Source of the DNA: Icerya purchasi
Lineage: Eukaryota; Arthropoda; Insecta; Hemiptera; Monophlebidae
Length of the DNA: 64,000 bases
Assembly (NCBI GenBank): GCA_039619475.1
Contig: CM077115.1
Span: 36,468,083-36,532,082 of the forward strand
Direction of reading: 5' to 3'
Shown here: positions 23,537 through 34,633 of the stretch, one piece after another
Layout of the letters: every line of letters begins with the position of its first letter
How positions within the stretch are numbered: position 1 is the first letter of the stretch
Translations under genes and position numbers: made by a program
Notes under the pieces: generated by a model
Seen by the model: only the letters and a program-made list of their open reading frames with translations
What the model was told of the DNA's origin: nothing
Databases searched by the model: none

Positions 23537-24351
23537 TGATGTGAACTCCTTGTTCTTTAGTTCCCTTTTATTTACACAAAAAAAAAACTCGGACGCCAGT
23601 GGCAAGTTTACGGCCGGCTTGCCACCACCGGAAAAGCTCAGTCTAGCTGAACAATAAGGCTTTTTAGAATTGTTTTTTTTTTTATTTTATTTCGTAGCCG
23701 TTCGCCGGCCCTCGCGCGCGGAGATATTGCCCACCACGTGTCCGCAAATTAATTCCACGAAGAAAAGTAAAAAAAAAACGTATATCTTGCATTTGATCGT
23801 TACACAGACAAATTCACAAAAAAATATATAAAAAGATATAAAGGGAAAAATCAAACTGGCATTTTACGGACAAAAAAAAAAAACAATAACGTAACAAGCG
23901 ATACGGCATAAAGTGATTATCCGACGACGTTGAACCACAACCAGCCCCGACAAAAGTAATACGACGGTCAATAACGCGTGCTCGATCAAAAGTAAGATCG
24001 CCGCACACACTACCCTGCCTGATTTCCGCGGGATTTTACAGTTTCGCTCGGCTCTATGTTGCTCGACATACACGCGCCTTCGCCGCAGGCACAAGTCACT
24101 GCCTTGGCCGTCGACCACTACCACTCAGACACAAATGCGTCTCTACCCTGATGCCGACGTGCAACCGACCGGACTTACACTGAACACGGGGATTTTTGGT
24201 TTTGGCCGAATAAGCATCCTTGACAAGACAAAGCGGCGATGCAACTTAGAACGACGTCCGAGAGATCGTGAATTAATGAAATAAATCGAATATTAATTTC
24301 TAACTCGAACGATGTTGAAAAGATAGCGCTAAAAGTACCGAATCCGTATCA
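23537..24351 (-). repeat. LTR (3' LTR in element orientation)
   Basis: 815 bp, TGAT...ATCA, nearly identical to 29281-30095. The open frames in it are repeated in the other copy and have no recognisable domain, so they are probably not genes. Confidence 0.95.
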
Positions 24352-24372
24352 CTATCCCCCCCTCATTTCCAT
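24352..24372 (-). promoter_or_regulatory. Polypurine tract of the LTR element
   Basis: The minus strand reads GGAAATGAGGGGGGGATAG directly before the LTR starting TGATACGG. Position and composition fit the plus-strand primer of an LTR retrotransposon. Confidence 0.8.
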
Positions 24373-24680
24373 CCAAAACAAGAGTTTTGGATGAAGACTC
24401 AGGTCCCGGAGTATCAACGGATTCGCACCTGTCACTGTCGAACTACAGAGTTTTCCCAGTTCACTACCGCCTATCCCGTTCACATCTAGTCCACATTCAT
24501 TCAACAACCACTCTCTCATGATGGGATGACCAGCACCAGATTTAATTTAAATTGACGAAACAGAAATAAATTGCTAATGATAATAAGGTATGACTAGTTG
24601 AGATTTAGAATTAGAAGATATAAAATTGAATCAGGAGAAAATCGAAAATACTGGGCGCCATTAGATAATTCGTTGTGCAT

Positions 24681-24782
24681 ATGCCGGTCCTAAATTGGAG
24701 CCGGGACATAATCAATGCCGGTCCTGATTTGGAGCCGGGGAATAATAAATGCCGGTCCTGATTTGGAGCCGGGAATAATAAA
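24681..24782. repeat. 34-bp tandem repeat, three copies
   Basis: Copies start at 24681, 24715 and 24749; the core is ATGCCGGTCCTGATTTGGAG followed by CCGGG. It lies inside the LTR element interior. Confidence 0.9.
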
Positions 24783-27051
24783 TGAGAGAAACAGTCTTAT
24801 GACGTATCGAGCAATCTTCGTTGGATTATGTAGGGGAAAGGAAAGAGGAATGTAAGGTGTGCGCATCTGACCCCCATAGCCATCTAATATTGGTCCCGTG
24901 CAGGTGGGGTAATCATAGCTGCTACGAGCGACTGCGTGTCCAGGCCTATACCGATATGCATCTTTCGCTATATGGTTAGGGACGACTGGTACGCGGGTCC
25001 TCGGCCAAACTCTTTCCGGATGACGGGCACCATCACACTTGGATCAGACACGCACAAGTTAAGAAGGAAAATTAAGGAAAATTGTAAGGAATTCACGGAA
25101 TGGGAACACAGTATGGGAAGTTTAGGAATAGAAAACCCCAACGAACCAACACGACAACTGGTCGTCATAGTGAACCAGCTTTCGTCTTTTCTCTTGGGCG
25201 ACGAAACTACCCTGCGTGCCTTCTGTGGCGCACGCCACCGATATGGAATAGTGCAGAGATATAATAATTAATGATAAGAAAAAATATAACTAACGGAAAA
25301 AAAATTTATTTTTTTTTATTTCTCCTTTTTTTTTTTTTTTTTTTTTTTAACGAAAAACTTTACGACGACTGGCATCTGGTGCTTTGCTCGCACATAGATA
25401 ACATTCATATTCACACACGTCATCCCATCTTTATACTTAAGTGCATGTTAGGCTAAATAATATCAGTGCCTAAGGAATTGACAACGACTAAACAAAGAAA
25501 AAATACACGTTAAATATTACTGATGATTTGGGTACACCGCCGTTTGTTACCCAATAACTATGATATAAATGAAACGACAAAAACAAAAAAATATTTAAAC
25601 GTTGAATATTATTTACATTTCTCACCCACGCCTCACATAGTCCAGAGTCGGGTCTAAGGTGGTGGGTGAATGAGTCTCAAGATGTTTAGCGGAGATTCTT
25701 TGCTCAACCAGCTCGAAGCTGGGAGCTTATGTATTCTGGTATTGTAAATAGTTATATCCGAAGAAGATCGAATAGATAAACAAAGTAATAAAAAAAAATC
25801 GAAAAACAACCGACATCCTAAGCAGACGAACCATGAATCATAAATAGAAGTTTGGGCGCCATTTGATAAATGAAATTTCTCTCATGTACGATTTTTTTTT
25901 TTTTTTTTTTTCTTTTTTTATACGAAATGAATTTCAGACCCCACAACTACCTGCTCTATCACTATCACCATTAAAATAGATAAATATTATTAAGTGGCAA
26001 AGAAAATAATAAAGTTAAAATAGATATGTATTATTCTGAGACGAGACATGAGGGTCCGTTAATTGCCACTCCTAGAACAGCCCAGAAAACCTTTTACGAT
26101 GATTCAAAAAAAAATAATGGCCAACTATCTACACACCTTCTACGGCGTGTGCCACCGATTGGAATAAATTGAATACATGAATAAGTATATGATTAAATAA
26201 TAATAATAAAAAATGACTGAATATAATAATTGTCGATCTATGAACCCGATTAAGATGTAACCAGCTCCCACGTGCCTTCCACGGCGCACGTCGCCGGGTA
26301 TTATTAAAATGAATAATTTAGATAATTATTGTAAATGAATAAATAAATAAAAAAACTAAATTAAATAGAGGACTAAGTACTACGCGACTAGCCTAACACA
26401 ATTAAGGTGTAGTAAAATATCGAATATCGCCCCTTTACCGCTATGACGTCATGCCGATGAGTGATGCGAGCAGGTCTTAATCTACTAATCTATACTTAAT
26501 TACCATGAGAGAGTAAAAAAAAAAAACATGAAACGCAAGCTTTTTTACGGGGAAAAGTTGGAAAACCGTCCCCCGTAGCATCTAGGCCCGGAAGGAATGA
26601 GTACGTAATATCAATAACATTTACCCCTTTTTTTTTTTTTTTTTTCACCGCGACTGGTGCTTACTCACACTACCTTCATGCCCTATATTGCTAAATTACT
26701 GCGAAGTACTGAGATAGCCACACGCCAGGTCCTCAGAGAAACAAAACAAACAGCAATATTCCAAAACACAAATAGGGTTAAAAACTACTACCGACTGTTT
26801 AACAAATAACGATATAAAAAGCCAACGAAATTAAATAAAACTGACTTTAAATTTTATCCTCCTTAGAAGTGAACTTTACGGCCATAAATAATTTCATGTT
26901 TATGCTACTCCCTACGATATTATATCCTGTATTGCTTTGAAGCTGATTGTACATAAAAGAGAAAACGGCACACTAAAGGAATACCAGGGAAGTGGGTGAG
27001 TGGGTATGCACGCCTCTGCGCTAAATTATATTCTTTAATTTTTTATCTAGT

Positions 27052-27296
27052 GCAGCTCTGGAGTACCAAACATATATATATATAAGGTCTCATCTGGCTT
27101 ACATGCTTTTCTACCTTCTGCGCAGCTCTGGGGTACCACAACTACGGTCTCATCTGGCTTGCGTCACAGGATTGCCTTCTGCGCAGCTCTGGAGTACATC
27201 TAATAAGGTCTCACTGGCTTACGTCAGCGGATTACCTTATGAGCAGCTCTGGAGTACCAGGTCCCACGGGCTTACGTCATAGGTTTATTATATGCC
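27052..27296. repeat. 60-70-bp degenerate tandem repeat, four copies
   Basis: Units begin GCAGCTCTGG at 27052, 27122, 27183 and 27243, each followed by AGTAC, GGTCTCA-CTGGCTTACGTCA and a TACCTTCTG-like spacer. Inside the LTR element between the gag remnant and the other repeats. Function unknown. Confidence 0.85.
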
Positions 27297-27593
27297 GGAC
27301 TTGCACCCAAACACTCGGGAAGGAACACTAAATGGAAGAATAAAATTACATTTAGGATAAAATATCGTGGAATTCACAATCGTGTTCATACGTAGTGTTG
27401 CACCCAAATTGGGAGCTATAAATATTACGGAATAGACTAATACAATCATTACTGCAACACATCCTTAATCAATTTGAAGAAATAGTAATATCACAATTGT
27501 CATCCTTTCAGTGTAACGGACCAAATCAAGAAGGATTAGTAAGATTAAGCTATAATAAAATGAAACACCTGGTTATGACCCTATATAAATTAG

Positions 27594-28812
27594 TTAAGCA
27601 ATTTTTTTTTTTTTTTTTTTTTTTTTTACAACCTGACTCGACTGAACAAAAAAATGATGGCGATGTCGTAAACATACACAAAAAAAATAAAATATTAATA
27701 ACATATCATTCGATCGACACTGCTCCTCGGACGAATATAGAATTCTCCGTACCTCGAGCTGGTCCCGCTCACTCCAAAAATTCTCAACTAGTTTGAGACG
27801 GATTTCTTCCCACGACTTGCATCCCGGCAAGAAAAGCCTCGCCCATTCGTATGGTGCTCCGTCAAGGTTTTTTAAGATAATGGCGATTTGTTGGGTCACA
27901 CTGCCTATTTCATTCACCCGCAATATTTGTTCTATACTCGTAATGAACTCCATGATATGGACTTTTGGGTGTTTGCCGCCATATCCCCGTACTTCTAGTT
28001 CCATCCGGTAACTCTGCCTCTGTTCACGGCTCGAATGCGTACTTGAAGACTGCTGTCGCTCGACTTCCTCTATTCGCTGCCTTAGTTCCTCTACACCCCG
28101 TCCGGTGGATGTATCGAGCTGTTGTTTCGAGAGTTCAAACTCTTGGGCCAATTTATTGCCAACTGCAGTGATTTCTCTCGATATATTTTCCGCGACCGAT
28201 TCCTTTACTTCTCGGTCGAAGTTTTTGAGTTTATTCTCGATTCTCCCGACACTCTCTCGATCCTTTCCGGTTTTAATTTCCAACTTCTCAACCTCGGCGG
28301 ATAACACCTCTCCTTTCTGAACCTTTACGGCCAACTCTTTCACATACTGAGTTAGATGCCGATGTTTTTCATCCACTTCATCCACCTTTCGGCTCACTTT
28401 CTCATATTTCCCCGATCACTTCCTTCCGGTTCTCTTCTATTTTTGTTATTATTTCCTCCTTGTCCTCTTTTCTGTTCTTTTCTATTTTTGTTATTATTTC
28501 CTCCTTGTCCTCTCTTCTGTTCTCTTCCATTCTTTTATTGTCTTCCATCATTTGTCTCATCATTATGAGCAGCTGATTCTGTGTGCTCTTGTCCTCACTC
28601 ACTGCCTCTTCGCGGTGCTGTACCCGTGTTTCCGCACGGCGATGCAGGAAGGATGGACCCGGATCAGAGAACTCTCGGACCGGACTGGTAGGAGTGTCTT
28701 CGGAGCCCTCTCTACTCATCCGCTCTTCCTCATCGGACTCACCCATAACCGGTTCGGGGTTTCGATAAGTACCCCTGGTCGTCACCACCTTAGACAAATC
28801 CCGACTCTCCAT
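27594..28812 (-). pseudogene. gag: Gag-like gene of the LTR element, frameshifted and truncated
   Basis: Minus strand. A first frame (28812 down to 28402) starts MESRDLSKVVTT and ends in a Lys/Glu-rich coiled coil with an 18-residue-scale internal repeat (REDKEEIITKIE). A second frame (from about 28400 down to 27594) continues the coiled coil and then has GKHPKVHIMEFITSIEQIL, LDGAPYEWARLFL and KSWEEIRLKLVENFWSERDQ: the helical retrotransposon gag (capsid-like) domain. The two are one base out of register near 28400. After about 27720 the similarity stops and the frame runs into poly-Lys encoded by a T-run at 27602-27627. No zinc knuckle is seen. It would package element RNA if intact. Confidence 0.8.
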
Positions 28813-29162
28813 TTATCAGGCCGGGTAGACTATGATTAAACTAATAATACAAAGAAAGAAAAGAAAAAAAAGAAAAAACCGAGAGAAGAAAGACGAAAAC
28901 GGTATTCAATTACCCCCTCGCTCGGAAGATCCCCCTAAACGTGTCCTGGTCGCGAACAAAAGAAAAAGAAACAAAATATAATATATAAAGAATTTTATCG
29001 TAAAAAATATTTTTTAAATAGAATACGCGTAAAAAAAAAATGAAATGAAGATGAAAAGACGTAAATTAAAATATGAAATAAATTACACCGAAAAATAGCG
29101 CGACCAGGACTAAACGTGAGAAAAGTGAAATAACGCGGCGGACTTATCTGTGATATGTTTTT

Positions 29163-29219
29163 GCTGTCCTCTTCCCGCTGGGCTGTCCTCTTCCTGCTGG
29201 GCTGTCCTCTTCCTGCTGG
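29163..29219. repeat. 18-bp tandem repeat in the LTR element leader
   Basis: Three copies of GCTGTCCTCTTCCTGCTG with one substitution, between the primer-binding-like site and gag. Confidence 0.85.
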
Positions 29220-29262
29220 CTAAAAAATTTTTCTGTTGACTGCCAGGTAACGCAAAAATGCT

Positions 29263-29280
29263 ATTGTTCGGGGCGCCATT
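29263..29280 (-). promoter_or_regulatory. Primer-binding-like site of the LTR element
   Basis: Adjacent to the 5' LTR the minus strand reads AATGGCGCCCCGAACAATAG. TGGCGCC followed by a C/A-rich stretch is a common start of tRNA-complementary primer sites in Ty3/Gypsy-type elements. I cannot say which tRNA it matches. Confidence 0.6.
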
Positions 29281-30095
29281 TGATGTGAACTCCTTGTTCT
29301 TTAGTTCCCTTTTATTTACACAAAAAAAAAACTCGGACGCCAGTGGCAAGTTTACGGCCGGCTTGCCACCACCGGAAAAGCTCAGTCTAGCTGAACAATA
29401 AGGCTTTTTAGAATTGTTTTTTTTTTTATTTTATTTCGTAGCCGTTCGACGGCCCTCGCGCGCGGAGATATTGCCCACCACGTGTCCGCAAATTAATTCC
29501 ACGAAGAAAAGTAAAAAAAAAACGTATATCTTGTATTTGATCGTTACACAGACAAATTCACAAAAAAATATATAAAAAGATATAAAGGGAAAAATCAAAC
29601 TGGCATTTTACGGACTAGAAAAAAAAACAATAACGTAACAAGCGATACGGCATAAAGTGATTATCCGACGACGTTGAACCACAACCAGCCCCGACAAAAG
29701 TAATACGACGGTCAATAACGCGTGCTCGATCAAAAGTAAGATCGCCGCACACACTACCCTGCCTGATTTCCGCGGGATTTTACAGTTTCGTTCGGCTCTA
29801 TGTTGCTTGACATACACGCGCCTTCGCCGCAGGCACAAGTCACTGCCTTGGCCGTCGACCACTACCACTCAGACACAAATGCGTCTCTACCCTGATGCCG
29901 ACGTGCAACCGACCGGACTTACACTGAACACGGGGATTTTTGGTTTTGGCCGAATAAGCATCCTTGACAAGACAAAGCGGCGATGCAACTTAGAACGACG
30001 TCCGAGAGATCGTGAATTAATGAAATAAATCGAATATTAATTTCTAACTCGAACGATGTTGAAAAGATAGCGCTAAAAGTACCGAATCCGTATCA
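29281..30095 (-). repeat. LTR (5' LTR in element orientation)
   Basis: 815 bp, the partner of 23537-24351. Differences seen by eye: one in TTCGCCGG/TTCGACGG, one in CTTGCATTT/CTTGTATTT, two in the A-run after TTTACGGAC, and two in the TTTCGCTCGG...GCTCGACAT stretch. Confidence 0.95.
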
Positions 30096-30099
30096 ATAT

Positions 30100-30456
30100 A
30101 ATACAGCGATATCAAAATAAGACGTTGAAAATAATTAATGCTGCACGATACACGTAAGTAATAAGACTCTCTACCAAGATCTTAACACTCCTTATATAAG
30201 GGTGGTTATTGCAAAATCAGCCACAAGACACATCGGAAGACTTCAAATTCATACGAACGTACTAGCGGTAGCGTTATTGAATAATCCGACATAGACACAT
30301 CGGCTGCGCAGAAAGAAGCCATTCGACTTAGATGCTTAAAATAAGGTTGGGTCTTACGTCAGTGGGCGGAGATCGTTCAAGTGTTTCGAGTATACAATAG
30401 AATCTAGTAATAGCCCAACGGGCTAGGTGTAGATTAGCAAAAAAAAAAAGAAAAAG
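30100..30456 (+). pseudogene. Jockey ORF2, RT C-terminal tail, second part, and A-tail
   Basis: The + strand resumes exactly where 23536 left off: IQRYQNKTLKIINAARYT, then RHIGRLQIHTNVLAVALLNN and LRRKKPFDLDA-stop (30337-30339). This is the classic end of Jockey-clade RTs (LRRKKPFDL). One TAG stop is present inside. An A-rich tail at 30439-30455 marks the 3' end. Confidence 0.88.
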
Positions 30457-32416
30457 ATTAATCGAGTACAATTAAATGTAATAGTATTTAGAAAGAAACG
30501 ATAATAAACTACTCTTTGTAGAATACGGTTTAAATTTCTTACTCGCATTATGAAATATATCAGACTAAACTATTTTGAAAATAGATTTGCTAGTTTTAAA
30601 CTACTTAAGTAGAGAGAAGTTACAAAACGACACGCTTAAACCATTTACATTTAGTTAATTTAACCTAGGAACACACTTAGGCAACAGAGATATTCATCAG
30701 TAATTTTTTTTTTAAATGAATTTCTTATGAATAAAATTGCAGTCAACTTCATTTTAATCGGTAAAGGAAATATATTCATAACTTTTCTGGATTAGGTTGA
30801 TAAAACGATCTATAAATAATTTTCATGTTTTGCACTTTCTTCGATAAATGTATTTTTTTTTTTTCTAACGATTTTCAGTTGTAGTCTAATTTCGAGAGTT
30901 TTTAATCTTTTCTTTGTTCGCTCCATATCCGGAATTTAAAAAAACACTATCTGAAAAAGTTTTCATCGAGCTAAAAGACCGGTAATAGAGCGATTCTATT
31001 ATAGTCATTGATAGAAAAATGAGAGCAAAATTTCTTTCCTTTCCCACATTTCTTTGGCACTTTTAATTATTTCAGATTGAAAACAAACCCAAAAACGATC
31101 ACTCACGTGTTTCTTTTAGGATTTCGCACACATACAAAGTACGGAATCCTAATAAGATGGTTCAGAAACAACAAAAATATTCAATTAAAATATACAATAG
31201 TGTTCAGGAACGGTTTGACATTTATACATTTCAAAATTGGATCATAAATTACAATTAAACGTCTATCTATGGCAATATCTATAACTTGAAGATAATTAAT
31301 TGACTACTCTGTACGACAAAAAAACCCCCAAAAAAAACCGTCGAGAATATATATATAATATGGAATTTCGAAGTGACTTTATAAATCCTACTTAAAAAAA
31401 TTCATAACTCATCACCAGATAACCCTTTATAAGTGAAATTCAAAATATAAAACAAAACGCAGAAGCTCTTTCATCAAACCAAAAAATTACGATAGAAAAA
31501 TTATTATACAGACCCCCCTTTAGGGCCAAAAACAGCAAAAAAAAAAAAAAAAGCAATAGCTCAAGTAAAAAAGTCGAGGAAACCAAAACGTATCTCAAAT
31601 ATATGCATAAAGAACCGCTTTATAGGAAAACTATAACCGAACTTACAACTACTTTATATTTAGGCCCCACCGAAAGCTTGAAAGTTTCGAAAAAGACATT
31701 TCTTTTTCCGGGCATATGATATATCGATGGAAATATCGCTATTTGTCGGGAACGGAACCGTTATTAATTTCCTTAACGAAACTTCCAAAATCGGCGAAAA
31801 ACGTTTGCGGTGCGAGTATTATAGCTAAAAATTTTTAACAAAGTTAAAAAATATGCGTATGCCCGTATATTTCTATAGTTTGGAACATCTGAGTTTCCAA
31901 CTTTAAACTTAAGTCCTCCTCGTGGCGCCAAAAGCTCGAAATTAAAAAAAAAAAAAAAAAAAGAATCCCCCGGACATATTGGATGATGTATCATTAGGTA
32001 GATCGCTATTTGTTGAAAATTAAATCGTACTTCATTTCTTTAACGAAACGTTCGATGCTGGCGAATAGTTCGAAAGAGCGCGAAAAATGACGTGTTTCTC
32101 CTTCTTTTCGGTGTGAAAAATCAGATTTCTTTGTTTTGAATGTAGTATTACATAAACGTTAGTCTCACATACGGAATCCTCAGTGGAAGGAAACGTCATG
32201 CTTGACTGAACTTGTCTATTTTTCTTTTAAATTTTATATAATTCATCAAAGTATATTTCACAAATAAAAAGAAAAACAATAAACACGTATAAAAAAGTAT
32301 ATTTTTAATACACGCGGTACTTTTACACATATACACTAGAGGTTTTTATTTTAGAAATAATAAAAATTCTACCTAAGTATGTCTTATCATTATTATTAAT
32401 ATATTACTTTGTTTGA
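30457..32416. other. Intergenic DNA with a diverged long tandem repeat
   Basis: No gene recognised. Two diverged units about 285 bp apart share ATCGCTATTTGT and TTCCTTAACGAAAC-type blocks (31685-31805 and 31970-32075). A 17-base A-run lies at 31944-31961. A likely poly(A) signal of the CISD3 gene, AATAAA on the minus strand, lies at 32345-32350. Confidence 0.5.
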
Positions 32417-32596
32417 TTAACGGAACTTCAAAGCTTCTTGCACATGATCTGCTTTATGAGAACCGTCACAAAATGGCCGATTTTTTGTCTGCTTACAATT
32501 ACATAACCAGTACTCTTTAGTTTCTTTTACTTGAAATCGAACGGGTTTTAATGATATGCGTAACATCGGCCACCTATGAGTTAGATCACAAAATGG
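32417..32596 (-). CDS. CISD3: CISD3-like CDGSH iron-sulfur protein, terminal exon
   Basis: Minus strand. It reads PFCDLTHRWPMLRISLKPVR, FQVKETKEYWLCNCKQTKNR, PFCDGSHKADHVQEALKFR, then TAA (32417-32419). The second half is a complete CDGSH motif, C-x-C-x8-P-x-C-D-G-S-H, whose three Cys and one His hold a 2Fe-2S cluster. The first residues finish the first motif begun in the upstream exon (CDLTH in place of CDGSH; the ligands are kept). The acceptor tttttccAG precedes 32596 on the minus strand. Two CDGSH motifs in one small protein is the signature of the mitochondrial-matrix CISD3 (Miner2) family, which handles iron-sulfur clusters. Confidence 0.93.
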   Translation of the reverse strand, partial: PFCDLTHRWPMLRISLKPVRFQVKETKEYWLCNCKQTKNRPFCDGSHKADHVQEALKFR

Positions 32597-34597
32597 CTGG
32601 AAAAAACGAAAATTGATTATTAATACCGATAGAAAATTTATTTAAGTTCATCATAAAATATATTAGAATTTTATCCTTAATTTTTCGATAGTACTGCTTA
32701 AATTATATTACTGAAATTTACACTAAAAGTACACTGGCCATATGAAATTACTGAATTATAATCACCTTGGATTGTACTTGTAATTCCACTTTCACTAGAC
32801 AAACTGTAATCTTATATATAGAATCCAAGCAAAAAAAAAGCAATAACAAAGCGCTGTATTCGGGTACAGTTTGTGACATACAACTGTAAATAGACTTTAT
32901 TACAAAACCAACAGTGCACGTTTTTTTTTTTTGTTACCAAGTTGTAAGCATAAAAGATATCAAATAACTTTACGCCTTAACCGGGGACTTTTTTAATTAA
33001 TATCTTAAACACTTTTCCACTTTTATTATTTCCCAGCACTACACTACAAACTGACACGCTTCTTTTTAAAATCAAAAAGACTGCGTTCACCTTTCTAATT
33101 GTAACACTGCATAATAATTAAACGGACTGCCGAAATCAGAATTTTAATGGCAATAAATATTTGTTTCTTAATTCGTAAGTTTGTTAGATATGTAGTTCAT
33201 TTGATCTGTAAACCTTGAAATCTCATTGTTTTTAAAATAATATAGTCATGCAGCAAGTAATAAAAAATTAATTTCTGCTACGCAAAATCGATCCGAAATA
33301 AAATTTTATTTATTCCGTTTGACGGTAAAGGGTTGCTAAAAAATTACGTCACAAACGGTTTCCAGTTTACGAAAGAGAATATATTTTACAAGTCAGTTAA
33401 AAATAATTAATCGCGTTCTATTTTAAAACCAACCATGTTAGATAAGCCAATTTCGATTTATTTATATATGGCGGGCGGGGGGCGGCCGGGGGGGGGGTTA
33501 GACGGGCAAATTCGCTAGGAAGCTATAATTAGCCGTAAAATATAATTTCATTATTCATGTACCTCTTCAAGTTTTCACAATGACCATAGAGATATATTTC
33601 CTACATCTTAACGGTGAAAATACATCGGTTAAAAGAAACAAATCACAATGGCGGTCATTCAAATATCATTTTTAAATTCGCGATTTATTCATCGTTCAAA
33701 TCCTCCCGCCGATTTCCCGGTTACTAGAATTGTACAACAGTTTACACGAACGTTCTTCCATTTGTATAATGACAAACCGAACAAATTGAAAATATCGGTA
33801 GAAACAAAAAAAAAAAAATCCCAGTTAATTTTTTTTGTTTTTTAAAGTTGTTTTAATTACATTTTAAATATTTTAATAATGACCGCTAACGAACTTCAAA
33901 GCAATATATGGGGTTACTTTATTATTACAAAAGTTTATTGAAGTTAATAGCAAGCTAATTTACCACCACATATTCAAATTTGGTCTGACGTATAAAATTT
34001 ATTTTCCGTTTATTAATTTACATTTGTAATTGTACGCGCTGACTTCCACAATGGGTTTACGAAACTCAAGCCTGTCCGAAAACTTCAACCCTCTCCCAAT
34101 AAACTAAAATGTGTAATAAATTTTTTTTTTATGCGATTCGTTAAAATTTTAATTAAAATGTACCGGCGATAAATTCAAATATTACTCATCATGAAAATAT
34201 AGAGAGACCTGCCGTTATAGAAATTTTTTTTTTTTTTTGAAAAAATTATAGTCAAATTGTATTAAGAATGGAATTCTTTTTACTATCGATAATGTCTGAG
34301 CGCCGTAGCATATTTTGTACAAATAAAAAAAAAGAATTTCGTAATTTATTATCGGGTAAAGTACATTAAAAAAATGCATTCTTTATTGTTTTATTTCAAA
34401 AGATTTTTTTTTTATCAAATCTATTGTTTGGCTATTTCTACTTTTTTCCCCCTCGGTTTCACAACGAAATTCCCGGCTTATTCCCGCTTTTTTCGCTTGG
34501 CTGGCCACCCTAATCAAGGTACAGAGAAAAAAATATTGCAATATTTCAATTTTTTTTTTGCTATACAAATTTCAGTGTTATCGCATTTGAGGTTAAC

Positions 34598-34633
<36 letters not shown>

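Larger units (their letters stand above)
24373..27590 (-). other. Non-coding interior of the LTR element where pol would be expected
   Basis: About 3.2 kb with no recognisable pol motif on either strand. It holds short tandem repeats (separate entries), A/T runs and recurring GC-rich blocks such as GTGGCGCACGCCACCGATAT at 25226, with diverged versions at 26135 and 26285. The open frame at 24936-25271 on the + strand has no known motif and faces against the element. This interior makes the element resemble a large retrotransposon derivative. Confidence 0.6.
23537..30095 (-). mobile_element. Recent, non-autonomous LTR retrotransposon (gag remnant, no pol)
   Basis: Two 815-bp direct LTRs enclose a 4.9-kb interior; the target duplication is ATAT (23533-23536 and 30096-30099). 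The LTRs start TGAT and end ATCA. Read on the minus strand, the first bases after the 5' LTR are AATGGCGCCCCGAACAATAG, a primer-binding-site-like TGGCGCC motif, and the last bases before the 3' LTR are GGAAATGAGGGGGGGATAG, a polypurine tract. The gag-like frames lie on the minus strand next to the 5' LTR. No protease, RT, RNase H or integrase motif is visible. By reading I count six differences between the LTRs (about 0.7%), so it inserted recently. Confidence 0.92.
21360..30456 (+). mobile_element. Internally deleted Jockey-type LINE, split by an LTR element
   Basis: A non-LTR retrotransposon of the Jockey clade. It has a 5' leader from about 21360, a gag-like ORF1 with zinc knuckles, an ORF2 that starts as an endonuclease, and then jumps at about 23275 straight to the extreme C-terminus of the reverse transcriptase. 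Roughly the second half of the endonuclease and the whole RT catalytic core are absent. The reading is broken at 23536 by an LTR retrotransposon and resumes at 30100, ending in stop at 30337-30339 and an A-rich tail at 30439-30455. Confidence 0.9.

Noticed and set aside
23814..24124. Minus-strand frames repeated at 29608-29868
   Set aside because: They lie in the two LTR copies, have no known domain and differ between copies; likely chance frames in LTR DNA.
24936..25271. 111-codon + strand frame in the LTR element interior
   Set aside because: No known motif, antisense to the element, and embedded in repeat-rich DNA.
28356..28839. Plus-strand frames overlapping gag
   Set aside because: Shadows of the minus-strand gag-like frames, which carry the recognisable coiled coil and gag domain.
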